Shown: positions 47,622 through 56,755 of the stretch, one piece after another
Layout: each line of letters opens with the position of its first letter
Position numbering within the stretch: position 1 is the first letter of the stretch
DNA from: Hyphomicrobiales bacterium
Lineage (GTDB): Bacteria > Pseudomonadota > Alphaproteobacteria > Rhizobiales > Rhizobiaceae
Length of the DNA stretch: 64,000 nucleotides
Reading direction: 5' to 3'
NCBI GenBank assembly: GCA_900467685.1
Contig: UBQX01000010.1
Span: 181,653 to 245,652 of the forward strand
The notes under the pieces: generated by a model
Seen by the model: only the letters and a program-made list of their open reading frames with translations
The model's database searches: none
What the model was told of the DNA's origin: nothing
Program-made: the position numbers and the translations under genes

Positions 47622-47761
47622 GGCAGCGAAATCGCCCATGCGATCGCGAGCCAGAGGCCGCCCATCATCGCCACGGCAAGCCCGATGCGCACGAGCGCAG
47701 ACTGCTGTAAAAGGCTGGCGCGCTCGTGGAAAGCGCGGGGCGGGGTCGCGTGTGGAGGCAT
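47618..47761 (-). CDS. small membrane protein leading the metal-transport operon
   Basis: A 47-residue frame starting MPPHATPPRAF and ending in one strong membrane helix (about 24-46: VRIGLAVAMMGGLWLAIAWA). Its TGA overlaps the ATPase start codon in an ATGA junction, and its ATG lies 15 bases after the Zur-like box. The proline/basic N-terminus would face the cytoplasm. I know of no defined family; it may be a transporter accessory subunit or a translational leader. Coding is supported by overlap, position and hydrophobic profile; homologs were not checked. Confidence 0.7.
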   Translation of the reverse strand: MPPHATPPRAFHERASLLQQSALVRIGLAVAMMGGLWLAIAWAISLP

Positions 47762-47775
47762 TCTGAAATCCCGAA

Positions 47776-47805
47776 CGTTATAATGTTACGTGTTATGATA
47801 TAACA
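47776..47805. promoter_or_regulatory. Zur-like box before the tro operon
   Basis: TGTTAT-GAT-ATAACA (47791-47805) is a perfect 6-3-6 palindrome, and an adjoining near-palindrome AACGTTATAATGTT overlaps on the operon side. Both resemble the AT-rich TGTTATA-type sites of Zur. Position 15-44 bases before the first start codon suggests zinc repression of metal uptake. Confidence 0.72.
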
Positions 47806-47852
47806 ATTCGGGCGTAAAGTGGGAAAATGCTAAGGTGGATAAAGTTTAATCT

Positions 47853-48458
47853 TCAGCCGAGCGTTGCCAGCCGAACGGCGATCGCGCCCATGGTCATCCC
47901 GATCCCGGCGTCGAGAATGCGCCATGCCGCAGGCTTTGCCATCATCGGCGCAGCCAGTCGTGCGCCATAGCCGAGGGCAAAGAAGAAGACGAGAGAGGCC
48001 GTCGCCGCGCCCGCGCCGAAGATCCAATGGTTGGGCGCAAACCGCGTCGAGATGGATCCCACAAAGACCACGGTATCGAGATAGCAATGCGGATTGGCCC
48101 AGGTGAAGGCGAGGCAGGTCAGCACGGCGGTCTTCAGCGGCATGGCCGGCGCTTCGGCGGGGTTCAGGCCACCCTCGACATGAAAGGCCGACCACAGGCT
48201 TTTCAGCCCGTAAAGCGCGACAAAGGCCGCACCGCCATAGCGCATCACCGGCTCCAGCCAGGGCAGCGCTTGCATGGCAGCTCCAAAGCCTGCGACGCCG
48301 GCGGCAATCAGCAGCGCATCCGAAACGGCACAGATGGACGAGAGCACAAGCACATGCTCCCGCCGCAAGCCCTGTCGCAGCAGAAACGCATTCTGCGCGC
48401 CGATGGCGACGATGAGGCCGAGACTGGTGGCAAAGCCGGTTGCGAAAATGGAAAGCAT
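47853..48458 (-). CDS. LysE/ArgO family amino acid exporter
   Basis: A 201-residue, six-helix exporter for basic amino acids such as lysine or arginine. LysE-family signatures are GLIVAIGAQNAFLLRQGLRREHV near the N-terminus and the second repeat-like CLAFTWANPHCYLDTV. The ATG at 48458 is preferred to a TTG 15 bases upstream. It is divergent from an ArgP-type LysR regulator, the standard arrangement for arginine/lysine-induced export. Confidence 0.94.
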   Translation of the reverse strand: MLSIFATGFATSLGLIVAIGAQNAFLLRQGLRREHVLVLSSICAVSDALLIAAGVAGFGAAMQALPWLEPVMRYGGAAFVALYGLKSLWSAFHVEGGLNPAEAPAMPLKTAVLTCLAFTWANPHCYLDTVVFVGSISTRFAPNHWIFGAGAATASLVFFFALGYGARLAAPMMAKPAAWRILDAGIGMTMGAIAVRLATLG

Positions 48459-48522
48459 GAGAAACCCGCGCAATGAGGCTTGCCTTCTGGCCTGTTCCCG
48501 GGCTTCGGTAAAACTAACTTTT

Positions 48523-48537
48523 CTAACTTGAGATTAG
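48523..48537. promoter_or_regulatory. LysR-type (T-N11-A) box
   Basis: CTAA-N7-TTAG between the divergent exporter and regulator genes, within a larger imperfect TTTTCTAA/TTAGGAAAA dyad. It matches the T-N11-A rule for LysR-family binding sites and lies 12 bases before the regulator start, consistent with autoregulation. Confidence 0.6.
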
Positions 48538-48548
48538 GAAAACTGAAG

Positions 48549-49448
48549 ATGCTGGACTACGCCGCTCTGGCGGCCCTTGCCGCCGTCATCCGTGAAGGAA
48601 GCTTCGAACGCGCAGCCCTCGCGCTCCACGTCACGCCCTCGGCGATCTCCCAGCGGATCAAGGCGCTGGAGGAGAAAGTCGGAGCCGTTCTCGTCCGTCG
48701 TGGCCAGCCGGCAGAGCCGACGCCGCAAGGCCGCGCGCTCTGCCGCCATTTCGATGCCGTCTCTGCGCTTGAGGGCGAGCTTGCCGCCGACTTGCCCGGC
48801 CTTAGCCTCGAAGGCGAGGGCAGGGCAACGATCCCCGTCGCGGTCAACGCCGACAGTCTCGACTCGTGGTTTCTCACGGCTGTGGCCGATTTCTCTGCGA
48901 AGACCGGCCATCTGGTCGAGATCAAGGTGGACGATCAGGATCACACCGCCGAATGGCTGCGCCGCGGCGAGGTGCTGGCGGCGGTCACATCGGAGGACAA
49001 GCCGGTGCAGGGTTGCCGCGTCAAGCCGCTGGGTGCGCTCCGCTATCGTGCCAATGCGAGTCCCGATTTCATGGCGAAACACTTTTCTGATGGCGTTACG
49101 CCCGAAACGCTGGCGCTTGCCCCTGCGCTCGCCTTCAACCGCAAGGACCGGCTCCAAAGCCAGTGGATGCAACGACATTTCGGGCGCGACCTGACGCCCC
49201 CGCTCAACTGGGTCCCGTCACCCCAAGGCTTCGTCATCGCCTGCCGCCTCGGCCTCGGCTGGGGCTGCAATCCGGACATGCTGGTGGCGGATGACATGGT
49301 GAACGGGCGTCTCGTGGAACTCTTCCCCGGCGCCACGCTCGACATCCCGCTCTTCTGGCAGGTCAGCCGCTTGCCGTCGGGATTGCTGAAGGCGCTCGGG
49401 GAGGCAGTCGAGAGGGCGGCGACCGGAATATTGACGACGGGCAAGTGA
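48549..49448 (+). CDS. argP: ArgP/LysG family LysR transcriptional regulator
   Basis: A 299-residue LysR regulator. The N-terminal winged helix-turn-helix runs about 3-61 (FERAALALHVTPSAISQRIKALEEKVGAVLVRR) and the C-terminal effector domain follows. ArgP/LysG members switch on a neighbouring lysE/argO exporter in response to basic amino acids, matching the divergent gene here. The start at 48549 matches the family opening MLDYAALAALAAVI. Confidence 0.94.
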   Translation: MLDYAALAALAAVIREGSFERAALALHVTPSAISQRIKALEEKVGAVLVRRGQPAEPTPQGRALCRHFDAVSALEGELAADLPGLSLEGEGRATIPVAVNADSLDSWFLTAVADFSAKTGHLVEIKVDDQDHTAEWLRRGEVLAAVTSEDKPVQGCRVKPLGALRYRANASPDFMAKHFSDGVTPETLALAPALAFNRKDRLQSQWMQRHFGRDLTPPLNWVPSPQGFVIACRLGLGWGCNPDMLVADDMVNGRLVELFPGATLDIPLFWQVSRLPSGLLKALGEAVERAATGILTTGK

Positions 49449-49530
49449 GTCGAATTTCAACCAATGGAATGATTTTACCATCTGGACAACCCATTAATAA
49501 TTTAGAAAGATATTGGGCAGGGGGAATGCC

Positions 49531-50550
49531 ATGTCCAAGTTTCTTGCCGCGTGTTTCGGCGGCCTTTTCCTTTGTTCCGGGTCCTGTCTGGCGAATGATA
49601 CGTCAGCAGAGATTGCGCCCTTCCTGCATCTCGATAATACCCCCGGTGTTCTTGTGCTGGATGGGCCAATAGACCTGCGGACCCCGCTTGCCTTCAAACG
49701 GGCCATGCAGAAGTATCCTGACACGCGAATTGTTGCGCTATCCAGCGACGGAGGCTCGGTGCAATCTGCGCTGTTGATTGCTGAAGACGTTTACGAAAAG
49801 CGTCTGGCGACACTCATTCCCAAAGAGGCGGAATGCGCGTCTGCCTGCGCCTACATTTTCTTTGCAGGAAGTTCTCGGCTTGCAGAAGGCAAGCTCGGCG
49901 TACATCAGATTTCCGGCTCTGCGAATGTCTCTGACGCGCAACTTAATATTTCCGACATTCTTGATGTGCTCGGCAAATACGAGGTGCCGCAGACGGTTAT
50001 CACCAAGATGTTCCGGACGCGTTCAGAGGACATCTATTTCTTCACGCCTGAAGAGGTTCTCTCATTGGGCATCAACAGGTCGGGAAGCCGCCCTGTGCCA
50101 AAGCTGGCGATGCAGCCTGAACAGACAAGCCTGCCGGCAGACGAAGAAAATCTCAAGGCGAAGGCGCTGAGCTTCGTGATCTCCCTTGTGAATTCAGGAA
50201 ACGATTCCAAGGAAAAGGCGATTTCCATCGCGGCCTCTTCCTACACAGATGTCGTCTCCTTCTTCGGTCACGATAAGCCCAAAAGCGAAGTTCTCGATGA
50301 AAAATTGCGCTATATCGAGCGCTGGCCTCTGCGACATGCATTGATCGACCCGCAGACGATCCAGACGAATTGCGTGTCCGCGATCTGTACCGTTACTGGG
50401 GTTTATGCGTGGCAGGTCGCCAATCCCGACAATGGCAAGCGGCTTATGGGCACCGCGGAGTTCGAATACCGGCTAAATATGCTGGGCGACCCGCGGGTGA
50501 TGGCCGAGGGCGGCAAGGTTCTCTCCCGCAACAAGATTTCCGGCAAGTAA
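49531..50550 (+). CDS. exported ClpP-like periplasmic protein
   Basis: A 339-residue secreted protein with signal peptide (about 1-22). The middle has the ClpP/crotonase fold pattern: VLDGPIDLRTPLAFKRAMQ, VALSSDGGSV (oxyanion loop), a candidate nucleophile Ser104 in ECASACAYIFFAGSSR, and His125 in LGVHQISGS. It resembles the COG3904 periplasmic proteins. The last ~130 residues are a separate region of unknown fold. GGGGGA precedes the ATG. Substrate unknown. Confidence 0.85.
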   Translation: MSKFLAACFGGLFLCSGSCLANDTSAEIAPFLHLDNTPGVLVLDGPIDLRTPLAFKRAMQKYPDTRIVALSSDGGSVQSALLIAEDVYEKRLATLIPKEAECASACAYIFFAGSSRLAEGKLGVHQISGSANVSDAQLNISDILDVLGKYEVPQTVITKMFRTRSEDIYFFTPEEVLSLGINRSGSRPVPKLAMQPEQTSLPADEENLKAKALSFVISLVNSGNDSKEKAISIAASSYTDVVSFFGHDKPKSEVLDEKLRYIERWPLRHALIDPQTIQTNCVSAICTVTGVYAWQVANPDNGKRLMGTAEFEYRLNMLGDPRVMAEGGKVLSRNKISGK

Positions 50551-50680
50551 TTCGGTCCCGAAGAGTCGTTTCCGGTCCGTTCGGCTAAAAACCACCCGCA
50601 CGGGCGAGGTATGGGTGAGCCACTCCATGCTGCCAGACCGCCAACCCGATTTATTTCTTAAAACCGTCATCCCTTTCAGC

Positions 50681-50695
50681 TTTTGGTAACCAAAA
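50681..50695. promoter_or_regulatory. perfect palindrome upstream of ccrM
   Basis: TTTTGGT-A-ACCAAAA, 7-1-7, lies 83 bases before the ccrM start and just upstream of a CtrA-like box. No T-run or gene end fits a terminator, so a regulator site is likely; the factor is unknown. Confidence 0.45.
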
Positions 50696-50704
50696 TCAGT
50701 AACC

Positions 50705-50719
50705 CTAACCGGGAGTTAA
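50705..50719. promoter_or_regulatory. CtrA-like box upstream of ccrM
   Basis: CTAA-N7-TTAA differs by one base from the CtrA consensus TTAA-N7-TTAA. CtrA is known to control ccrM in Caulobacter and related alphaproteobacteria. The site ends 58 bases before the start codon. Confidence 0.65.
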
Positions 50720-50744
50720 GCGCATCTGTTTCGATGTGTTCTGA

Positions 50745-51908
<1,164 letters not shown>

Positions 51909-51981
51909 CCCCTGACACCGCTTTTGCCAACATGCAGACCGACGGCGCATGTACCTCCAGTCCAGCGTCACCGGATTTTCC

Positions 51982-52015
51982 GCCCGGAGCCAAAAGCTCC
52001 GGGCGTTGTCTTTTC
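51982..52015 (+). terminator. intrinsic terminator after ccrM
   Basis: A perfect 9-bp stem GCCCGGAGC/GCTCCGGGC with a CAAAA loop, followed by GTTGTCTTTT. Confidence 0.85.
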
Positions 52016-52095
52016 CGGAGGGGGCGAGTTGACAGCCTGACACAAGACCTTGCTCCTATGCTGTCCGCCAACTTGCAGGGGGAGGGCGGAAGGCC

Positions 52096-53970
52096 TTGGC
52101 ATCCGAGATTTACCAACAAGCGCTGGCGGCATTCCGCTCGGGCAATGTCGCGCTGGCGCTCGCGGTCTGCGACCAGGTGCTCTCCGTCAGCCGCGCTGAT
52201 GTCGACATTCTCCTTCTGGCGGCCACCATCCTCGAACAGGCCGGCGAAAAGCGAAAGGCTGCGGGTCTTTATGCCGAGGCGGCGGAACTGGTGCGCGAAC
52301 GCCGCAAGGATGTCGCCTTCCGCGCCGCAAGCCTGTTTGAAGAGCTGGGTGAACGTCCGGCCGCGTTCCAGGTCCTTTCGGCAGTCCTCCCATCTCTCCC
52401 GGACGACGCCGATATCCTGCAGAGCCTCTGCGGGCTTGCGCGGGAAATGGGCGACTATGGTCTTGCCCGCGACGCCGCATTGAAGCTTTCTCAAACGGCC
52501 GAGGATTTCGATGCGACGCTCTCCGCCGGCATCATCCTGAACGGCCTAGGCCTGTTCGAGCAGGCCTACGCGGCCCTTGCCAAGGCTCATGCGAGCCGGC
52601 CCGACGAGCGGCTGGCGTTGTCGGAGTTTTTCTGGGCCGCCGCCAATGTCTGCGATCTCGAGACATCAGCCGCCCTGCAGGCAAAGCTCGAGGCAGCCTA
52701 TGCGGCTGAAGGCGATGCAGCCGACATCCGCGAGAACGCTTTCCGCGCGTTGATGTGGACAGGCGACGAAGCGCTTCTGGCGCGCTATGCCCGACGCACC
52801 GCGGATGTCATGCTGCCGCCGGTCGCCCCGGCGATCGGCTTCGACACCAATGTCGAGGGCAAGGATCCGGAAATCATCCGCGTCGGCTATGTCTCCTGCG
52901 ATTTCTACGACCATGCCACCATGTCGCTGCTCGCCGGCGTTCTTGAAGCGCATGACCGAGACCGCTTCGAGATCTTCGCCTTCTGCCACACGCCGGCCTC
53001 CCGCCGCGAGGACGCGATGCATGAGCGGATGCTCGACACCGTCGACTATTACATCGACATCCTCGCGAAATCGGACGCCGAAGCCGCAGAGACGATCCGC
53101 AGCCTCGGCATCGATGTCCTCGTCGATCTCAAGGGGTTCACGCAAGGCTCGCGGCTCGGCATCTTCTGCCGCCGCGCCGCGCCGATCCAGCTTTCCTGGC
53201 TCGGCTATCCCGGTTCGGTCACAGGCGCCGGCATTCAATTCGCGATCACCGATCACATCGTGACGCCGGACACGAGCATTCCCTTTTATCAGGAAAAGCT
53301 GCTGCGGCTGCCCGGCTCCTATCAGTGCAACGATGCGGCGCGCGAGCGGGTCAGCCGGATGGGGCGACGTGCCGATTTCGGCCTGCCGGAAGAGGCCATC
53401 GTCTTTGCCGCCTTCAACCACGCCGCCAAGATCCGCCTTCCGGTCTTCGAAAGCTGGATGCGCATCCTCTCGGCCGTCGAGGGCTCGGTCCTCTGGCTCT
53501 ATCCGATGGGCGCGCCGGCGCAGGCCAACCTGCGTGCGGCGGCGGCCCAGCGGGGCATTGCGCCCGAGCGCCTGATCTTCGCCGCGCTTGCCCCCATCGC
53601 CGATCATCTCCGCCGCCTGCCGCAGGCCGATCTCGCGCTCGACACCGGCCCCTGTAACGGCCACACCACGACGTCGGACGCGCTCTGGGCCGGCGTGCCG
53701 GTGCTGAGCTTCAGGGGCACGAGTTTCGCGGGACGTGTTTCGGAGAGCCTCTTGAACGCCGTGGGACTGCGCGAACTGGTGGCGGACGATCTGGCCGGCT
53801 TCGAGGCCATGGCCATCGAGATCGCGCGCGACCCGGCGCGACTGGCACATCTGCGCGACAGGCTGATCGCCGCCCGCGACGATGCATCGCTCTTCGACAC
53901 GGAAGAGCTGACGCGCCAAGTTGAGGCGCTTCACCAGAGCGTGGTCACGGCCTCGCGGCTGGGGGAGTGA
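52096..53970 (+). CDS. GT41 O-linked GlcNAc transferase-like protein with TPR region
   Basis: A 624-residue protein with about 200-250 residues of TPR-like helical repeats (YQQALAAFRSGNVALALAVCDQVL and following), then a glycosyltransferase 41 (SPINDLY/OGT C-terminal) domain from about 255. Typical segments are IRVGYVSCDFYDHATM, APIQLSWLGYPGSVTG, FNHAAKIRLPVFESWMRIL, and DTGPCNGHTTTSDALWAGVPVLSF. The family moves a sugar from a nucleotide donor to Ser/Thr of proteins; the bacterial substrate is unknown. The start is TTG after GGAAGG. It stands alone downstream of ccrM. Confidence 0.9.
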   Translation: MASEIYQQALAAFRSGNVALALAVCDQVLSVSRADVDILLLAATILEQAGEKRKAAGLYAEAAELVRERRKDVAFRAASLFEELGERPAAFQVLSAVLPSLPDDADILQSLCGLAREMGDYGLARDAALKLSQTAEDFDATLSAGIILNGLGLFEQAYAALAKAHASRPDERLALSEFFWAAANVCDLETSAALQAKLEAAYAAEGDAADIRENAFRALMWTGDEALLARYARRTADVMLPPVAPAIGFDTNVEGKDPEIIRVGYVSCDFYDHATMSLLAGVLEAHDRDRFEIFAFCHTPASRREDAMHERMLDTVDYYIDILAKSDAEAAETIRSLGIDVLVDLKGFTQGSRLGIFCRRAAPIQLSWLGYPGSVTGAGIQFAITDHIVTPDTSIPFYQEKLLRLPGSYQCNDAARERVSRMGRRADFGLPEEAIVFAAFNHAAKIRLPVFESWMRILSAVEGSVLWLYPMGAPAQANLRAAAAQRGIAPERLIFAALAPIADHLRRLPQADLALDTGPCNGHTTTSDALWAGVPVLSFRGTSFAGRVSESLLNAVGLRELVADDLAGFEAMAIEIARDPARLAHLRDRLIAARDDASLFDTEELTRQVEALHQSVVTASRLGE

Positions 53971-54005
53971 GCGGTAGGGATATTCGCGACGGAGCGAATT
54001 GTTAA

Positions 54006-54131
54006 CCGTCATCCCGGCCTTGAGCCGGGATCCAGCCAGCCCGCGTCGGCGGGCTGAAATGACTCTTTTGACAGTGTCTTCTGCGCGAAAGACTTCGCGC
54101 GCTGGATGCCGGATCAAGTCCGGCATGACGG
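54006..54131. repeat. 126-bp palindromic dispersed element
   Basis: Terminal inverted repeats CCGTCATCCCGG and CCGGCATGACGG enclose smaller hairpins (CCCGGC/GCCGGG, CAGCCCGC/GCGGGCTG, GCGCGAA/TTCGCGC, GCCGGA/TCCGGC). The GTCATCCCGG...TGACG pattern is a familiar dispersed intergenic repeat in alphaproteobacteria. It lies between two convergent genes and may also aid termination. Confidence 0.75.
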
Positions 54132-54159
54132 AACAATACAGGTTGCTCTCAGAAACCCC

Positions 54160-54645
54160 TTACAGCCGTTCCAGCATTGCCGATGCCGACGACACGGTCG
54201 CCTGACCGGGGTTCTCTTCCACTTCGACAAACTTCACGACGCCATTTTCCACCAGCATCGAGAATCGGGTCGAACGGACGCCGAGGCCGCCGGCGCTGAG
54301 GTCCTTGGCAAGGCCGGTGGCGTTGGCGAAGGAGGCGTCCCAGTCAGCCAGGAAGCGGATCTTGCCCTCGGCGCCGGTCGCCTTCGCCCAGGCATTCATG
54401 ACGTGATGGTCGTTGACCGAGATGACGGCGATGTCGTCAACGCCCTTGGCGAGAAGTGCATCGCGGTTTTCGAGATAACCCGGAAGATGGTTGAGCGAGC
54501 AGGTCGGCGTAAACGCGCCCGGTACGCCGAAGATCACGACGCGCTTGCCGTCGAAGAACTCCTTGGACGAAATCTTGGTCGGGCCGTCGGGCGTGCGCTC
54601 CATAAGGGTGACGTCGGGGATCTGGCTGCCGGGTTCGATGGTCAT
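54160..54645 (-). CDS. Prx5-type peroxiredoxin
   Basis: A 161-residue thiol peroxidase of the Prx5/AhpC-TSA subclass. The peroxidatic Cys49 is in VPGAFTPTCSLNHLPGY, and the Arg context is in VRSTRFSMLVENG. No other Cys is present, so it should work as a 1-Cys enzyme, reduced by glutathione/glutaredoxin or another thiol. No signal peptide; cytoplasmic. Confidence 0.95.
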   Translation of the reverse strand: MTIEPGSQIPDVTLMERTPDGPTKISSKEFFDGKRVVIFGVPGAFTPTCSLNHLPGYLENRDALLAKGVDDIAVISVNDHHVMNAWAKATGAEGKIRFLADWDASFANATGLAKDLSAGGLGVRSTRFSMLVENGVVKFVEVEENPGQATVSSASAMLERL

Positions 54646-54769
54646 TGTGTCTCTCCATTGGGGTTTTGGTTGCGGCGGATCAAAGCGGAATGCCGATCCG
54701 ATTTCAAGGGATCAGGCGATCAAGCGGTAATATGGGTATTGAGCAGGAATGGATTGCGAGGGCATCGCG

Positions 54770-55615
54770 CTATCGCACATTCACGGTCGTTTCCATCGCC
54801 CGGCTTGCCGCGACGACCAGCACGCTGACCGTCTTGCCGGTCAGCCCTGTGGAAGCGCCGGCGGGCACGCGGACCTCGGCAGAGAGCATGCCAGCGTCCG
54901 CAACCTTGCGCGTCGGACGGCTGAGAGGCTGTCCGTCCGGTCCGATCACGATGACATCCGTCGTGTCTGCATCAGCGCCTTCGGGCAGGCGCAGCTTGAG
55001 CACAAGCGCCTGTCCGTCCTGCGTGGCGCGGGCGTCCTCGACCGAGAAATCAGCTCCCGGTGCTTCTGGAAGCAGCGCAGTCGCCGCATTCACCAGCGCC
55101 GCTTCCGCCGGTTTGACTTTGTCCTCCGGCGAGACCTTGACCGACACGTCTGCCTGGAAGGGAACGCAGATATCGGCGCATAGGCCGATAAAGATCGATG
55201 CATTGATGGAGGAGGGGGCGCCAACGCTCTCCTGATGCAGCGTGATCGGCAGCATGACGCGGGCGTCGTAGCCGAAGTCACGCAGCTTACCGTCATCAAA
55301 CACGCGCGGTGCCGGGAAGTCGATCCTTTCGAGCTTCACATTGCCGCCTTCGCGGATGGTGATCTGGGGCGGGATGCCGCCGCTGCCGGGCACTTTCCAA
55401 TAGGTGTGCCATCCGTCCTCGGGCGCGATTTCCACAAAGCCGCGGATCGCCCCTTGCGCGTCTGGAGGCAGTGCGACCAGTCTCAGCTTCCCGCCCTTCG
55501 TGCCGATCCAGGGGGAACTCGCAGCGAAAGCAGGCACGGCCGGCGCGGCAAGAGCAAAGATCGCCGCGGCCGTCAGGATGAATCTCTGTGTGAATGTCTT
55601 GAATCGCATCGTCAT
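54770..55615 (-). CDS. exported DsbD N-terminal-like (protein-disulfide reductase) domain protein
   Basis: A 281-residue periplasmic protein with signal peptide (about 1-31). It matches the ScsB/DsbD N-terminal domain in having DGWHTYWKVPGSGGIPP and a Cys pair in FIGLCADICVPFQ. The membrane and thioredoxin domains of full DsbD are absent. It may pass electrons in periplasmic thiol reactions or copper tolerance; unproven. The ATG at 55615 and a second at 55609 are both possible. Confidence 0.88.
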   Translation of the reverse strand: MTMRFKTFTQRFILTAAAIFALAAPAVPAFAASSPWIGTKGGKLRLVALPPDAQGAIRGFVEIAPEDGWHTYWKVPGSGGIPPQITIREGGNVKLERIDFPAPRVFDDGKLRDFGYDARVMLPITLHQESVGAPSSINASIFIGLCADICVPFQADVSVKVSPEDKVKPAEAALVNAATALLPEAPGADFSVEDARATQDGQALVLKLRLPEGADADTTDVIVIGPDGQPLSRPTRKVADAGMLSAEVRVPAGASTGLTGKTVSVLVVAASRAMETTVNVR

Positions 55616-55766
55616 GAATTACCGTTAAGTCGTTGGCATCGCTTATGCCAGACACCAATGGCAGGCGTGCGTTCAATTTCGCTTGATCGTCCGCCTAGCA
55701 GATCACCCGAAAAATTAATCGCTTTCCGCTCTTTTCATTTTCCCCTGACTTGCTACGCTGTCCCCC

Positions 55767-56375
55767 ATGATGAACATGTTGGGAATGGGAAGCAGAAAGG
55801 ACAAAGGGTTCCTTGACGGTCAATTCCTGATCGCCATGCCCTCGATGCTCGACCCTAATTTCGTCCGCACCGTCGTCTATATCTGCGCACATTCCGAAGA
55901 TGGTGCCATGGGCTTCGTCATCAACCGGACGCAGGATGTATCCTTCTCCGAAATCCTCGTGCACCTGAAGATCGCGACCGATGATTCCGTCGATCGCCTG
56001 CCTGCCTCCGTGTCGCGCTTTCCGGTTCTCTTCGGCGGTCCGGTCGATAACGGTCGCGGTTTCGTCCTTCACTCGGAAGACTATCACTGCAATTCCTCGA
56101 TCCCGCTCAGCGAGGATCTGTGCCTCAGCACCACCCAGGACATCATTCGCGCCATCTCCGTCGGTCGCGGCCCGAGCCGGGCGACCATGCTGCTCGGTTA
56201 TGCCGGCTGGCGTGCCGGCCAGATCGAAAACGAGATCGCCCAGAATGCCTGGCTGACCTGCCCGGCCAGCGAAGCGCTGATCTTCGACTGGGATCTCGAC
56301 ACGAAATATGAGCGCGCCATGGCGCTGCTTGGCATCTCGCCGTCTCGCCTTTCCAGCGAGATGGGCCACGCCTGA
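55767..56375 (+). CDS. YqgE/AlgH family protein
   Basis: A 202-residue UPF0301 protein of unknown biochemical role. The family core is clear: [55 protein letters not shown] and [22 protein letters not shown]. Gene AlgH was named in Pseudomonas alginate regulation, but a general role is not established. It is 25 bases upstream of a VOC gene. Confidence 0.95.
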   Translation: MMNMLGMGSRKDKGFLDGQFLIAMPSMLDPNFVRTVVYICAHSEDGAMGFVINRTQDVSFSEILVHLKIATDDSVDRLPASVSRFPVLFGGPVDNGRGFVLHSEDYHCNSSIPLSEDLCLSTTQDIIRAISVGRGPSRATMLLGYAGWRAGQIENEIAQNAWLTCPASEALIFDWDLDTKYERAMALLGISPSRLSSEMGHA

Positions 56376-56400
56376 CGAAGCTCAGGGACGCCGCCGCCCC

Positions 56401-56754
56401 ATGACCGTCAGACGCATCGTCCTGAACATCCACTTTGCCGATCCCTCCGCTGCGCGAGCATTTTATGCGGATATCTTCGACCTCGAGCTTGTGATGGATC
56501 ACGGATGGATCGTCACCTTCGCCCAACCCGGAGAAGGTGCCGTGCCGCAATTGAGCGTGGCGAGCGAGGGCGGGTCCGGAACGCTCGTCCCGGCCATGTC
56601 CATCGAGGTCGATGATCTTGAGGTGGTGCTGGAACGGGCGAGGGCTGCCGGCATCCCAATCGAATATGGCCCTGCCGTCGAACCATGGGGCGTTCGACGC
56701 TTCTATCTTCGTGATCCTGTCGGCACGCTTCTCAACGTGCTGCAGCACATTTAG
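56401..56754 (+). CDS. VOC family (glyoxalase/bleomycin-resistance-like) protein
   Basis: A 117-residue vicinal-oxygen-chelate fold protein with two beta-alpha-beta-beta-beta modules: VRRIVLNIHFADPSAARAFYADIFDLELVMD, then SIEVDDLEVVLERARAAGIPIEYGP and RRFYLRDPVGTLLNVLQH. Many relatives are dioxygenases, isomerases or drug-binding proteins; the role is unassigned. The ATG at 56401 has a weak ribosome-binding site. It ends one base before the convergent GGDEF-EAL gene stop. Confidence 0.88.
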   Translation: MTVRRIVLNIHFADPSAARAFYADIFDLELVMDHGWIVTFAQPGEGAVPQLSVASEGGSGTLVPAMSIEVDDLEVVLERARAAGIPIEYGPAVEPWGVRRFYLRDPVGTLLNVLQHI

Positions 56755-56755
56755 A

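Noticed and set aside
54006..54131. CRISPR array
   Set aside because: The repeats are inverted, not direct, and there are no regular spacers or cas genes.
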